A stretch of DNA of 49,518 nucleotides, from assembly GCF_001431425.1 (NCBI RefSeq), contig NZ_LDJG01000031.1:1-49518 (forward strand). Direction: 5' to 3'. The notes beneath the pieces are model-generated. The model was not told the origin of the DNA. It saw only the letters and a list, made by a program, of their open reading frames with translations, and made no database searches. This DNA comes from Stenotrophomonas nitritireducens (GTDB lineage: Bacteria > Pseudomonadota > Gammaproteobacteria > Xanthomonadales > Xanthomonadaceae). Position numbers and translations under genes: made by a program. Below, one piece after another: positions 27,676-38,508 of this stretch. Within the stretch, counting starts at the first letter, position 1; each line of letters begins with the position of its first letter.

Positions 27676-28659
27676 TCACGGCGCCATGGTGTGGCGCTGC
27701 GCATCCACCCAGGCCAGCCAGTTCCGGTCGAGCGCCTCGATATCGGCACCCAGGCGATGGCGTGGACCGTTTGCCGCCAGCCAGGCGTCGAAGTTCATGC
27801 CATCGGCCAATGCCTGGCTGATTTCGCCCAGCAGGTCCTGCCTGCCGCTGCGTTCGATCAGGAAGTCGGCGACCGCAAGGCTCTGCAGATAGAACGCGGC
27901 GTGGGCTTGGGCGGTGTCGCCGGACAATGTCGCCGTCATGACGCTGTTGGCAGCCTGGCTCCCGTTGCGCGCGGCAAGCTGGGCGCGATAGTCCGCCCCG
28001 GCGAGGGGGTGCGGGCTGGCCAGGAATTCGCTCGGCGGATGGACCTGCGCCGCCGCTTCCCGCAGCAAGGCGCGGAACTGGGAGCGGCGGTCGGCCAACA
28101 TCGCTTCCGGTTCCATCAGGATGGCGCAGGCTTCGTCCAGCCAGTCAGGGGCGGGGGTTGCATAGCGTGAGCCGTCCGGCGTGGAGCGCGGCCAGAACGC
28201 GGACTGGTACAGGGAATGGCCCAGTTCGTGGCGTAGTACGTCGCCGCCGCTCTGGCTGGTGCGAAGGGCAATCGCACGCACCTGTTCGTCCGGCAGGCCG
28301 GGCATGCTCTTGCGAAGGCTTTCTTCGATCATGGCCGCCTTGGCTTCGGCCGGTATCCAGGCACGCAGATAAGGCAGGGCATGCTGGGAGGCGAACAGAT
28401 CCTGCTGCGCTTTCGGGAAATGGGCGCTGACTACCGTGGCGCCGGCGGGAGCGGCGCGCCCCAGATAACGCTGGAAGGTGGCCGCGGCGGCGGCGCCGTC
28501 ATCGGCGGCTCGCCGGGCGGCCTGTGCGGAGTCCGCATAGAACCAACCGTGTGGCGTGGCTTCGCAGGCAAGCGCAGGCAATGATGGAATCTGCGGGCAT
28601 GCAGAGGTGTCCGCAACTGGAGAGGCGAGCAGGGCGGCCAAAAGAAACAGCGTGTCCAT
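27676..28659 (-). CDS. Exported putative zinc metallopeptidase (HExxH)
   Basis: 327 residues from the ATG at 28659. A short signal peptide (MDTLFLLAALLASPVADTSA) precedes a pair of cysteines. The core has DVLRHELGHSLYQSAF with His144, Glu145 and His148, and about 35 residues on WLDEACAI supplies a likely third zinc ligand, a gluzincin pattern. The rest is helical, ending LDRNWLAWVDAQ. I do not recognise a named family. It is probably periplasmic. Upstream in-frame codons to 28821 translate the tdh terminator region and were excluded. Confidence 0.75.
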   Translation of the reverse strand: MDTLFLLAALLASPVADTSACPQIPSLPALACEATPHGWFYADSAQAARRAADDGAAAAATFQRYLGRAAPAGATVVSAHFPKAQQDLFASQHALPYLRAWIPAEAKAAMIEESLRKSMPGLPDEQVRAIALRTSQSGGDVLRHELGHSLYQSAFWPRSTPDGSRYATPAPDWLDEACAILMEPEAMLADRRSQFRALLREAAAQVHPPSEFLASPHPLAGADYRAQLAARNGSQAANSVMTATLSGDTAQAHAAFYLQSLAVADFLIERSGRQDLLGEISQALADGMNFDAWLAANGPRHRLGADIEALDRNWLAWVDAQRHTMAP

Positions 28660-28756
28660 ATGCGGGTAGCTCCATGCGTGGGAACGGCTATGTGACCTTG
28701 CGCGGATACGGAAGTTCACGATGCCTTGCGCTGCGGGTCGTTTGTCGCCCGCAATC

Positions 28757-28784
28757 GGAAAAGGCGCCTTGCGGCGCCTTTTCC
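28757..28784 (-). terminator. Terminator of tdh
   Basis: Perfect 12-pair stem (28757-28768 with 28773-28784) with A- and T-rich outer arms, about 55 bases after the minus-strand tdh stop. A second 8-pair hairpin (28791-28798 with 28802-28809) sits between. Confidence 0.8.
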
Positions 28785-28839
28785 ATGCAGCACCGGGCGC
28801 TGCCCGGTGGGGTTTCCCCATGAAACCCGCCGGCAGGCC

Positions 28840-29877
28840 TCAGTTCCAGCTCAGCACGACCTTGCCGGCCTTGCCCTGTTCCATCAGGTCGAAACCTTCC
28901 TGGAAGCGGTCCACCGGCAGCTGGTGGGTCATCACCTTGCCCAGCGGGAAGCCGGACAGCACCAGCTGGGTCATCTTGTACCAGGTCTCGTACATCTTGC
29001 GGCCGTAGATGCCCTGCACGGTCAGGCCCTTGAAGATGATCTTGTCCCAGTCGCAGCCGGCGCCCCTGGGCATGATGCCGAGCATGGCGATCTTGCCGCC
29101 GTGGTACATGCAGTCGAGCATGTCGTTGAAGGCGCGCGGGTTGCCGCTCATCTCCAGGCCCACGTCGAAGCCTTCCATGTGCAGCTCGGCCATCACGTCC
29201 TTCAGCGACTGGTTGGCGACGTTGACCACGCGGGTGGCGCCCATGTCGGCGGCGAGCTTCAGGCGGAAGTCGTTGACGTCGGTGACCACCACGTTGCGCG
29301 CGCCGATGTGCTTGCAGATGCCGGCGGCGATGATCCCGATCGGGCCGGCGCCGGTGATCAGCACGTCCTCGCCGATCACGTCGAACTCCAGCGCGCAGTG
29401 CGCGGCGTTGCCGTAGGGGTCGAAGAACGCGGCCAGCTCCGACGGGATCTGGTCCGGGATCGGCCACAGGTTGGTGGCCGGCATCACCATGTACTCGGCG
29501 AAGGCGCCGTTGACGTTGACGCCGATGCCGACGGTGTTCGGGCACAGGTGCTGGCGGCCGCCGCGGCAGTTGCGGCAATGGCCGCAGACGATGTGGCCTT
29601 CGGCCGAGACGCGCTGGCCGATTTCGTAGCCGGTCACGCCCGGGCCGATCCCGGCGATGCGGCCGACGAACTCGTGGCCGATGGTCAGGCCCGGCTTGAT
29701 GGTGCGCTGGCTCCACTCGTCCCACAGGTAGATGTGCAGGTCGGTGCCGCAGATGGCGGTCTTCTCCAGCTTGATCAGGACCTGGTTGGGACCGGGCACC
29801 GGTACCGGCACTTCTTCCATCCAGATGCCCTTGGTCGCCTCGCGCTTCACCAGCGCGCGCATCGTGTTCTGTGTCAT
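28840..29877 (-). CDS. tdh: L-threonine 3-dehydrogenase
   Basis: Zinc-dependent NAD enzyme oxidising threonine to 2-amino-3-ketobutyrate, the substrate of Kbl. It has 345 residues. Catalytic zinc site residues are Cys43 ([10 protein letters not shown]) and His68/Glu69 (GHEF). Structural zinc cysteines are 98, 101, 104 and 112 in [15 protein letters not shown]. The NAD Rossmann loop is [11 protein letters not shown], and ends include [20 protein letters not shown] candidate -10 TATAAT lies about 30 bases upstream on its strand. kbl is on the same strand but not adjacent, so the two must be regulated from separate promoters. Confidence 0.97.
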   Translation of the reverse strand: MTQNTMRALVKREATKGIWMEEVPVPVPGPNQVLIKLEKTAICGTDLHIYLWDEWSQRTIKPGLTIGHEFVGRIAGIGPGVTGYEIGQRVSAEGHIVCGHCRNCRGGRQHLCPNTVGIGVNVNGAFAEYMVMPATNLWPIPDQIPSELAAFFDPYGNAAHCALEFDVIGEDVLITGAGPIGIIAAGICKHIGARNVVVTDVNDFRLKLAADMGATRVVNVANQSLKDVMAELHMEGFDVGLEMSGNPRAFNDMLDCMYHGGKIAMLGIMPRGAGCDWDKIIFKGLTVQGIYGRKMYETWYKMTQLVLSGFPLGKVMTHQLPVDRFQEGFDLMEQGKAGKVVLSWN

Positions 29878-29907
29878 TGCCGAAAACCGCAGTGGGAAAG
29901 AGCGCCG

Positions 29908-29913
29908 ATTATA
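29908..29913 (-). promoter_or_regulatory. Candidate -10 element of tdh
   Basis: TATAAT on the minus strand within GCATATAATCG, 30 bases before the tdh ATG. The -35 region is weak. The same 11 bases occur before the SPOR-protein gene at 36650-36660. Confidence 0.4.
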
Positions 29914-30009
29914 TGCTTTCGGCCGTAACCGCCCGTACCGGAGGACAGGGGCGGCGACAACGGTTGCAACCGCTACAATCGACGTTTACATCGATCGGGG
30001 AACCGTCTC

Positions 30010-32175
<2,166 letters not shown>

Positions 32176-32195
32176 GCCGCGCCTGCGTTTGTCCG

Positions 32196-32228
32196 AAAAC
32201 CCCGGGCGGGAAACCGCCCGGGGTTTTT
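32196..32228 (+). terminator. Intrinsic terminator of the S46 peptidase gene
   Basis: Perfect 14-pair stem (32196-32209 with 32214-32227) with a GAAA tetraloop and a five-T run at 32224-32228. Confidence 0.92.
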
Positions 32229-32268
32229 GCATCCGCCAACACACGCGGAGCAGGGCCGGCATTCTCCG

Positions 32269-32540
32269 GTAGAGCGGTGCACCGCCCCGCTGGGGCTTTG
32301 CCGGTAAATCCCCGCCGGGCGTCGCCCGGCGCTACAGAACCGCGGCCGCCGTGTAGAGCGGGGCATCGCCCCGCTGGGGCCTCGCCGGTAAATCCCCGCC
32401 GGGCGCCACGCGGCGCTACAGACCCGCGGCCGCCGTGTAGAGCGGTGCACCGCCCCGCTGGGGCTTCGCCGACAAATCCTGACCGGTGCCGCCCGCCGCC
32501 ACGGAACCGCAGCTGCCTTGCAGAGCGGGGCACCACCCCT
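32269..32540. repeat. Tandem array of GTAG...CTAC palindromic dimers (REP/BIME-like)
   Basis: Units start with GTAG at 32269, 32353 and 32437 (84-base period), and a partial fourth begins near 32520. The first two are 67-base dimers, 32269-32335 and 32353-32419. Each opens GTAGAGCGG, has a hairpin such as AGCGGGGC-ATC-GCCCCGCT, then a second GCCGGGC/GCCCGGC hairpin and ends GCTAC. The third unit has decayed at its right end. This fills the gap between the S46 peptidase terminator and the next gene. Confidence 0.8.
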
Positions 32541-32552
32541 GGCTGCGTGGAA

Positions 32553-33404
32553 TCAGCGGTACGGACCGGGCCCGCGCCAGACCAGTTCCCCGCGCCGGTA
32601 TACGTACATCACCGTGACGACCTGGCGGGCATCGCCGATGGACTGCAGCTCCGGTGCGTCGGGGGCGAGCAGGCGGCACTTGCTGGAGCCGCGCTTGAGC
32701 GCGACTTCCGCCGGGCAGACCATCAGGTAGCTGGTGCCGGGCAGGGGGATGGACAGTTCCTTCATGCCCTGCTCCATCCAGGTGCGCAGCCGCGTCTCGG
32801 CGAGCAGGTCGTAGATGATCTGGTAGCCGCCCACTTCCATGGCCGGCTCGCCGGCGGCCATGTCGTTGCGGTAGCCGTTGCGGTTGAGCGGCCCGGCAGA
32901 GCGTCCGTCGTCGGGCGCGGTTTCCTTGGGCTGCCAGCCCGGCGGACGCCCGGTCCAGGTCTGCGGCCGGCGCTGGACGCTCTCAGGCGGGCTCGTGGCC
33001 GAGGCCCGCGCCGACTCGGACGTGGGGGGCTCCTCGCTCCTGTCCTGCTTGTGTTCCGGTTCGGCCGGAGGTTCGATGTACCTGGCCTCCGGCACTGGCT
33101 TGCGCGTATCGGCCTGCCGGCGCGCCACCGGCCTGGAAGGCCGCTTGCGGTCATCCACCGGTTTCGGCCCCGGAGGCATGCGGGTGGTGGGTGGGGAGGG
33201 CGGCGCTTCGCCGACGAAATCCACCTTGACCCGGCCACCGCCGGCCATTCCCTGCGGCGTGGTCACCACCGGCGGCGTGGAGTGCAGCAGGAGCAGCAGC
33301 ACCAGCAGGTGCAGCAGCGCGCTCAGGAAGGCGGCCGCCCACGGCTGCAGGCGTTCGTTCCAGGGCCGGCGGATGGAAGGGACGGAAACCGGGTCGCTGC
33401 TCAT
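32553..33404 (-). CDS. Membrane-anchored Pro-rich protein with TonB-like architecture
   Basis: 283 residues. A cytosolic stub, one membrane span (PWAAAFLSALLHLLVLLLLL, about 22-41), then a long Pro/Arg/Glu-rich periplasmic stretch (about 60-180). A compact C-terminal domain of about 100 residues follows (EVGGYQIIYDLLAETRLRTW, ELSIPLPGTSYLMVCP, VVTVMYVYRRGELVW). The layout is that of TonB or TolA, but the C-terminal domain does not show a TonB signature. Two cysteines in that domain (MVCPAE, SSKCRLL) could pair. The function is unknown; it is an envelope-spanning connector by shape. The ATG at 33404 has no obvious ribosome site. Confidence 0.75.
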   Translation of the reverse strand: MSSDPVSVPSIRRPWNERLQPWAAAFLSALLHLLVLLLLLHSTPPVVTTPQGMAGGGRVKVDFVGEAPPSPPTTRMPPGPKPVDDRKRPSRPVARRQADTRKPVPEARYIEPPAEPEHKQDRSEEPPTSESARASATSPPESVQRRPQTWTGRPPGWQPKETAPDDGRSAGPLNRNGYRNDMAAGEPAMEVGGYQIIYDLLAETRLRTWMEQGMKELSIPLPGTSYLMVCPAEVALKRGSSKCRLLAPDAPELQSIGDARQVVTVMYVYRRGELVWRGPGPYR

Positions 33405-33628
33405 GCCACGTTGCGGGCGGAGGAAGTACTGGCCCTCATGTGGGCGTCATGCCATGCGGCCGATGGGGTCGCCATGGTAACCCCTGTCGTCGGCTGGCAA
33501 ATGCGCGGGGCTGCAATTGCTCGATGCGGCGCTGGAGAGTCGCCATCGATTCGTAACGCAGGCAACCGTAGCCTGCGCCACGGCGGCGACAGGCTATGAT
33601 GCGGGCCCCGCCACGGACTCCCAACTGC

Positions 33629-34273
33629 ATGCGCATCCTGCTTGCCCGCCACGGTGAAACGCCGTGGAACGCCGAAGGCCGCTACCAGGGCCAGATCGAC
33701 ATTCCCCTTTCGCCGGTGGGCGAGGCGCAGGCAAGGGCGCTGGGCGAGCGCCTGCAGTCGATCGAGATCGCGCGCGCGGTGGCCTCGCCGCTGTCGCGCG
33801 CGCAGAGCACCGCGCGTGCCGCGCTGGGCAGCGCCCGCGAGTCGATGCTGCAGACCGATGCGGACCTGCAGGAGATCGCCCATGGCGAATGGGAAGGGCT
33901 GCTCGCCAGTGAAATCAACGACCGGGATCCGGCGCGCCTGCGCGCCTGGCGCGAGGAGCCGGATACCGTGCTGATGCCCGGCGGCGAATCGCTGCGGCAG
34001 GTGCTGGACCGCAGCTGGCGCGGACTGGCCCGGGCCGCCGAGGGACTGGGCGAGGACGACACGCTGCTGGTGGTCGCGCACGACGCGGTCAACCGCGTGA
34101 TCCTGTGCAAGGTGCTGGGCCTGCCGATCGGCAAGCTGTGGAGCTTCCGCCAGGCGCCGACCACGCTGAACCTGCTCGAAGGCGCGGACGTGGAACGCCT
34201 GGAAGTGGTGCGGCTGAACGACTGCGCGCACCACACCCCGTTTTTCGGCGAGGCCAAGCACCGGGCGCTGTGA
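33629..34273 (+). CDS. Histidine phosphatase family protein (phosphoglycerate-mutase-like)
   Basis: 214 residues from the ATG at 33629. The phospho-acceptor motif LARHGETPWN has His8. RYQGQIDIPLSPVGEAQARALG and SPLSRAQSTARAA follow, then the acid residue in EIAHGEWEGL and the second histidine in VVAHDAVNR. Such enzymes include GpmB-like and alpha-ribazole phosphatases; the substrate cannot be inferred. The earlier ATGs at 33596/33599 lie on a TATGAT that may be the -10. The stop overlaps the next start by one base (TGATG), so the two are translationally coupled. Confidence 0.9.
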   Translation: MRILLARHGETPWNAEGRYQGQIDIPLSPVGEAQARALGERLQSIEIARAVASPLSRAQSTARAALGSARESMLQTDADLQEIAHGEWEGLLASEINDRDPARLRAWREEPDTVLMPGGESLRQVLDRSWRGLARAAEGLGEDDTLLVVAHDAVNRVILCKVLGLPIGKLWSFRQAPTTLNLLEGADVERLEVVRLNDCAHHTPFFGEAKHRAL

Positions 34274-35058
34274 TGGCACGCCCACGGGCGCGGATGCGCT
34301 GGCTGCCCGTCGCGCTGTCGGCGTTGCTGCCAGTGCCGGTGGTCGCGCAGCAGCCGGCCGATGCCTGTCCGCCCTACGCCGCGCAGGAAAACCGCGCACC
34401 GTCCTATCCGCCTTCCGAACTCTGGCGGCTGCTCGGCTACACGATCAACGCGATCATCGAGACCGACGCCTGTGGGCGGGTGTCGGGAGCGCGCGTCGAA
34501 CAGCCGTCCGGCGTGGCGGCATTGGACGCGGCGGCGCTGGCGGCGGCCCGTGCCTGGACCGTGCCGCCGCAATACCGCGGCCAGCCGCGCTACCGGCTGC
34601 CGTTCGCGTTCGAACCGCTGCCCGGGGACATGCCGGCGCAGACTGGAAGGCGGCCACGCGATCCGTTCTTCGAGGAACGCAGCAGTGGCCGGGCGCCGAT
34701 GCCGGCACTTGATGCCGACGGCATGCTGCCCGGCTACATCGCCGACCCGTATCCGATCGGTTTCCTGCAGATTCCCGAAGCGATCGCCACGATCGGCCCG
34801 CTGGCGCTGGTCCGCCGGTACGACCGGCAGGCGAACTTCTGGCTGCACGACGAAGAGGGCCTGAGCCTGTTCCAGCTGGAAGACGCGATGATGGTGCGCA
34901 ACCGCCTGGTCAGCGACGGCCGGTATCGCTTCGTGGTCACCAGCGTGCTGTGCGGCAACGACCTGGAAGCCTGCCGCCAGTCGCTGGCGGAACTGCGCGC
35001 ACGCCGCGACCGGCAGCGGCCGCAGCTGGTCGCCGGTGTCTCCACGCAGGGGCCGTAG
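34273..35058 (+). CDS. Secreted protein with TonB C-terminal-like domain
   Basis: 261 residues from the ATG at 34273. A basic start and hydrophobic stretch (MRWLPVALSALLPVPVVAQQ) form a signal peptide. Residues about 40-115 match the TonB C-terminal fold: APSYPPSELWRLLGYTINAI, then CGRVSGARVEQPSGVAALDAAALAAARAW and RYRLPFAFEP. There is no membrane anchor or Pro-rich spacer, so it is unlikely to energise receptors itself. The second half (LPGYIADPYPIGFLQIPEA, FWLHDEEGLSLFQLEDAMMVRN) has no family I recognise. It is coupled to the histidine phosphatase. Confidence 0.8.
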   Translation: MARPRARMRWLPVALSALLPVPVVAQQPADACPPYAAQENRAPSYPPSELWRLLGYTINAIIETDACGRVSGARVEQPSGVAALDAAALAAARAWTVPPQYRGQPRYRLPFAFEPLPGDMPAQTGRRPRDPFFEERSSGRAPMPALDADGMLPGYIADPYPIGFLQIPEAIATIGPLALVRRYDRQANFWLHDEEGLSLFQLEDAMMVRNRLVSDGRYRFVVTSVLCGNDLEACRQSLAELRARRDRQRPQLVAGVSTQGP

Positions 35059-35125
35059 GCCGCTTCTTGCTGCCCTGGGTCCCGCGTGGACTCCGGCGCA
35101 TTCTCGCCGCGAGCCGCCTCGCAAG

Positions 35126-35186
35126 AAGCGGCTTCAGTCGCGAAGAAGCATTGCCCGGAAAGCCTCGGCGCGACCGAAGCCGCTCC
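35126..35186. repeat. Decayed copy of the GTAGGAGCGGCTTCAGCCGCG inverted-repeat element
   Basis: AAGCGGCTTCAGTCGCGAA (35126-35144) and GCGCGACCGAAGCCGCTCC (35168-35186) face each other. They are the arms of the intact element at 47279-47383 with point changes and a shorter spacer. It lies in the 248-base gap before folC. Confidence 0.55.
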
Positions 35187-35306
35187 CGCGCGTGCCGCCG
35201 ACGGGCAGCGCGCAGGTCCGGGGGTACGGGCGCCGCATCCGCCGGCGGTATCATGGCCGGCCTTGCCGCCGACCCGCGCGGCACTTGAAGCCCCCTGGAA
35301 TCCCGC

Positions 35307-36575
35307 ATGTCCTCCGCACGTCCCGCCACGCTCGAACAGTGGCTCGCCCATATCGACCGCCAGCATCCGCAGCCCATCGCGATGGGCCTGGAGCGCGTGC
35401 GCGAGGTGGCCGCGCGCATGGGCCTGGAGCGTCCGGCGCAGCGCTGCATCGTGGTCGGCGGCACCAACGGCAAGGGCTCGACGGTGGCCTTCGTCGAGGC
35501 CATCGCCCGCGCCGCCGGCTGGACGGTGGGCGCCTACACCTCGCCGCACCTGCTGGCCTACAACGAGCGTGTGCGCATCGACGGTGCGGATGTCGACGAC
35601 GCCACGCTGGTGGCCGGCTTCAACGCCGTCGAGGATGCCCGCGGCGACACCGCGCTGACCTATTTCGAATACGGCACGCTGTGCGCGCTGTGGGTGTTCG
35701 CGCGCGCCGGCCTGGACCTGGCCGTGCTGGAAGTTGGGCTGGGCGGGCGCCTGGACGCGGTCAACATCGTCGATGCCGACGTATCGGTCATCACCACCGT
35801 GGACATCGACCACGCCGACTGGCTGGGCAGCGAACGCGAGGCCATCGGCGCGGAGAAGGCCGGCATCATCCGCGGCTGGAAGCCGGTGATCCTGGGCGAG
35901 ATCGATCCGCCGTCCAGCGTGCTGCGCCGCGCCTACGTGCTGGGCGCCAACGCGATCCGTTTCGGCAGCGATTTCTTCGCCGAAGCCATCGATGCCGACA
36001 CCTGGCGCTGGCGCGACGTGTCCTTCCGCATCGAACTGCCGCAGCCGGCGCTGTGGGCGCCGGTGCAGCGGGCGAATGCGGCCGCCGCCATCGCCGCGCT
36101 GCGCGCGCTGGACCGCCCGGTGCCGCGTACGGCATGGGCGCAGGGCGTGGCCGCGGCGCAGATCGCCGGGCGCCTGCAGCGGTTCGAGCGCGACGGAGTG
36201 GAGGTGCTGGTCGATGTCGGCCACAACCCCCAGGCCGCCGCCGCCCTCGGCGCTGCGCTGCAGGCACGTCCCGCCGCCGGGCGCACCCTGGCGGTGTACG
36301 CGGCATTGGCGGACAAGGATGCGCCTGGCGTGGTCGCGGCCCTGCAGGCGCGCATCGACCGCTGGTACCTGGCCGGGCTGGAAGGCGCGCGCGGGCAAAG
36401 CGCCACGCAACTGCGCGGGCGGCTGGCCGGCACCGCCGCCGCTGGCGCCGCCACCTGCGCGGATGTCGAGCAGGCGCTGGCCGCCGCGCTGGAGCATGCC
36501 CGCCGCGGCGATCGCGTACTGGTGTTCGGTTCCTTCCATACCGTGGCCGAGGTGTTGCCGCTGCTGCGGCGGTGA
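35307..36575 (+). CDS. folC: Bifunctional folylpolyglutamate synthase / dihydrofolate synthase
   Basis: 422 residues. It adds glutamate to dihydropteroate and to reduced folates. The Mur-ligase-like ATPase has the P-loop GGTNGKGSTVAF (51-62), TSPHLLAYNERVRIDG, the conserved FEYGTLCALWVFARAGLDLAVLEVGLGGRLDAVN region and TTVDIDHADWLG. The C-terminal ligase domain has DVGHNPQAAAALGAAL. The length is typical (E. coli FolC has 422). In many relatives accD precedes folC; here a decayed repeat and the TonB-C gene do. The following 120 bases separate it from the SPOR-protein gene. Confidence 0.95.
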   Translation: MSSARPATLEQWLAHIDRQHPQPIAMGLERVREVAARMGLERPAQRCIVVGGTNGKGSTVAFVEAIARAAGWTVGAYTSPHLLAYNERVRIDGADVDDATLVAGFNAVEDARGDTALTYFEYGTLCALWVFARAGLDLAVLEVGLGGRLDAVNIVDADVSVITTVDIDHADWLGSEREAIGAEKAGIIRGWKPVILGEIDPPSSVLRRAYVLGANAIRFGSDFFAEAIDADTWRWRDVSFRIELPQPALWAPVQRANAAAAIAALRALDRPVPRTAWAQGVAAAQIAGRLQRFERDGVEVLVDVGHNPQAAAALGAALQARPAAGRTLAVYAALADKDAPGVVAALQARIDRWYLAGLEGARGQSATQLRGRLAGTAAAGAATCADVEQALAAALEHARRGDRVLVFGSFHTVAEVLPLLRR

Positions 36576-36652
36576 CCGGAAGGCCGCAGCGGCGCGCCGG
36601 CGACGCTCCTTCCCGTTCAGCTGCGGCGGCGTCGTCCTGCGATGGCGCCGCA

Positions 36653-36658
36653 TATAAT
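36653..36658 (+). promoter_or_regulatory. Candidate -10 element of the SPOR-protein gene
   Basis: TATAAT inside GCATATAATCG, 37 bases before the GTG at 36696. The -35 match is poor. The identical 11 bases lie before tdh. Confidence 0.4.
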
Positions 36659-36695
36659 CGCCGGACATTCCGCCCTGCCGCCCATACGCCTTGCC

Positions 36696-37709
36696 GTGGA
36701 TACTCCCCTGAAACAGCGATTGATTGGCGCCATCGTCCTGGTGGCCCTGGCCGTGATCTTCCTGCCCATGCTGGTCAAGGGGCCGGCGCCGGACAGCGGC
36801 GTGCAGGACGTGCCGCTGCGCGCGCCCGACGCACCTGCCGATGGCCAGTTCGAAACCCGCGAGCTGCCGCTGGTCGCGCCCAACGCGCTGGCCTCGGGCA
36901 GCGCCACCGGCATGCCGGCTGCACAGCCCGTGGCCGAAGCCGCATCCCCGGCAGCGGAAACGGGTGCGTTGCCGCCGACCGCGGCCGCCGGCAACTACGT
37001 GGTGAATTTCGGTGCCTACGCGACCGAGGCCGATGCCGACGCGGTGATCGCCCATCTGAAGAAGTCGAACCTGCCGGGCTTCCGCCAGCAGGACACCATC
37101 AACGGGCGCCCGGTCTGGCGCGTGCGCATCGGTCCCTACGCCGACCGTGCGCAGGCCGAACTGATCCGCCTGGAAGCGGGCAAGGTCCCCAGCGACGTGA
37201 ACGCGCAGGTCGTGGTGCTCGACGCGGACAAGGAACCCGCCGCGCCGGTCGCCGCAAAGACCGCTCCGGCAACGGCGCCGGCACCCGCAGCGGCGACGCC
37301 GGCGGTGCGCAGCGAGCCCCTGCCGCCGGAGCCCGCCAAGCCGGTGGCCGCTGCGCCCAGGCCGGAAGCCCAGCCCAAACCCGCCGCGCCAAAGCCGGAA
37401 GCCCCCAGGCCCGCCGTGCCCGAGCGCACCACCACCACGGTCTCCACCGCACCGGCCGCGCCGGCGGCCAGCAATGTCGGTTTCGCCGTGCAGCTGGGCG
37501 CGTTCGGCCAGCCGGCCGACGCCAACGCGCTGCGCGACAAGGTACGTGCGGCCGGCTTCAGCGCCTTCGTCGAGCAGGTGCGCACCGACAACGGCGTGCT
37601 CAACCGCGTCCGCGTCGGGCCGGTGGCCAACCGCGCCGAAGCCGAGCAGCTCAAGGCGCAGGTCGCGGCGAAGGTCGGCATCGCCGGTATGGTCCGGCCG
37701 CATCCCTGA
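36696..37709 (+). CDS. dedD: DedD-like cell-division protein with two SPOR domains
   Basis: 337 residues from the GTG at 36696, which starts the protein as MDTPLKQRLIGAIVLVALAV with a single membrane span, the DedD pattern. An Ala/Pro linker leads to a first SPOR domain at about 98-170 (YVVNFGAYATEADADAVIAHL, VWRVRIGPYADRAQA). A 90-residue Pro/Ala/Lys-rich spacer follows. The second SPOR domain is at the C-terminus (FAVQLGAFGQPADANALRDK, LNRVRVGPVANRAEAEQL). SPOR domains bind stripped septal glycan, so the protein is expected at the division site. E. coli DedD has one SPOR domain. cvpA follows by 36 bases. Confidence 0.85.
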   Translation: MDTPLKQRLIGAIVLVALAVIFLPMLVKGPAPDSGVQDVPLRAPDAPADGQFETRELPLVAPNALASGSATGMPAAQPVAEAASPAAETGALPPTAAAGNYVVNFGAYATEADADAVIAHLKKSNLPGFRQQDTINGRPVWRVRIGPYADRAQAELIRLEAGKVPSDVNAQVVVLDADKEPAAPVAAKTAPATAPAPAAATPAVRSEPLPPEPAKPVAAAPRPEAQPKPAAPKPEAPRPAVPERTTTTVSTAPAAPAASNVGFAVQLGAFGQPADANALRDKVRAAGFSAFVEQVRTDNGVLNRVRVGPVANRAEAEQLKAQVAAKVGIAGMVRPHP

Positions 37710-37745
37710 TGCGCTCCCACATCTGATGCCCCGGCAGCGCCGCCC

Positions 37746-38477
37746 GTGATCGATCTGCTGCTGCTGGGGCTGATCGCCGTATCGGCCCTGTTCGGGCTGA
37801 TGCGCGGCCTGCTGGCCACCGTGTTCGGCGTGCTGGGCTGGCTGCTGGCCGGGTGGGCTGCGTTCCGTTTCGGCCATGCCGCCACGCTGATGCTGAGCGG
37901 CGGTGCTGTGCCGAGCATGGGCCAGTACGCCGCGGGTCATGCCATCGCCTTCTTCGGCGTGCTGCTGGCAGTCTCTGCGATCGGCATGCTGCTGCGCGGG
38001 GTGGTCGACTCCACCCTGCTGCTCAAGGGGCCGGACCGCCTGCTCGGTTTCGGCCTGGGCATCGTCCGCGGCGTGCTGCTGGCCGTGCTGGCGGTGCTGG
38101 TGCTGGGCTTCACCCCGGTGGCCGACGGCGAGGAGTGGCGGCGTTCGCAGGTGGCTTCCTGGCTGCGGTCGCCGGCCGACTGGCTGCGCGAGCGTCTGCC
38201 GGAACTGCCCGCCGTTACGGAACATCCGCTGCTGGACTTGGGCAAGGCGGTGCTGGCAGGCGATAATGCCGCGCTCAGCGAACATGAAGCGGGCAGCGGA
38301 CTGCCGCGAGCGATGCCGGAAGGGGCCGAAGACGCCCGGCCGGCCGCGATCGGAGGCAGCCGCCAGGACCCGGCGAAGGCGTGGCCTTCCAACATCGATC
38401 CGGCGCAGGTGCGCCCGGATCACCCCGGTCCGGCGCGGACCGGGCCATCGGGCCAGGCACGGCCTCCTTCACGTTAA
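37746..38477 (+). CDS. cvpA: CvpA family membrane protein
   Basis: 243 residues from the GTG at 37746. Four membrane spans cover the first 125 residues: [20 protein letters not shown], the segment after it, [20 protein letters not shown] and [18 protein letters not shown]. The family signature DxxLLLGLI...GLMRG is present. CvpA is linked to colicin V export and envelope integrity in enterics. A hydrophilic tail of about 110 residues ([20 protein letters not shown], then a Pro/Ala/Arg-rich end) exceeds the usual length of about 160. It lies 31 bases before purF, the conserved cvpA-purF order. Confidence 0.92.
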   Translation: MIDLLLLGLIAVSALFGLMRGLLATVFGVLGWLLAGWAAFRFGHAATLMLSGGAVPSMGQYAAGHAIAFFGVLLAVSAIGMLLRGVVDSTLLLKGPDRLLGFGLGIVRGVLLAVLAVLVLGFTPVADGEEWRRSQVASWLRSPADWLRERLPELPAVTEHPLLDLGKAVLAGDNAALSEHEAGSGLPRAMPEGAEDARPAAIGGSRQDPAKAWPSNIDPAQVRPDHPGPARTGPSGQARPPSR

Positions 38478-38508
38478 CCGGGCCACGGCCCAGCGGAGAT
38501 CGCGCAAC

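Noticed and set aside
32269..32540. Regular repeats as a CRISPR array
   Set aside because: Units of 67 bases are palindromic dimers with nearly constant linkers rather than unique spacers, and no cas gene is present.
33436..33636. 66-codon minus-strand frame in the gap before the histidine phosphatase gene
   Set aside because: No ribosome site and Arg-rich composition; overlaps the phosphatase start and probable promoter.
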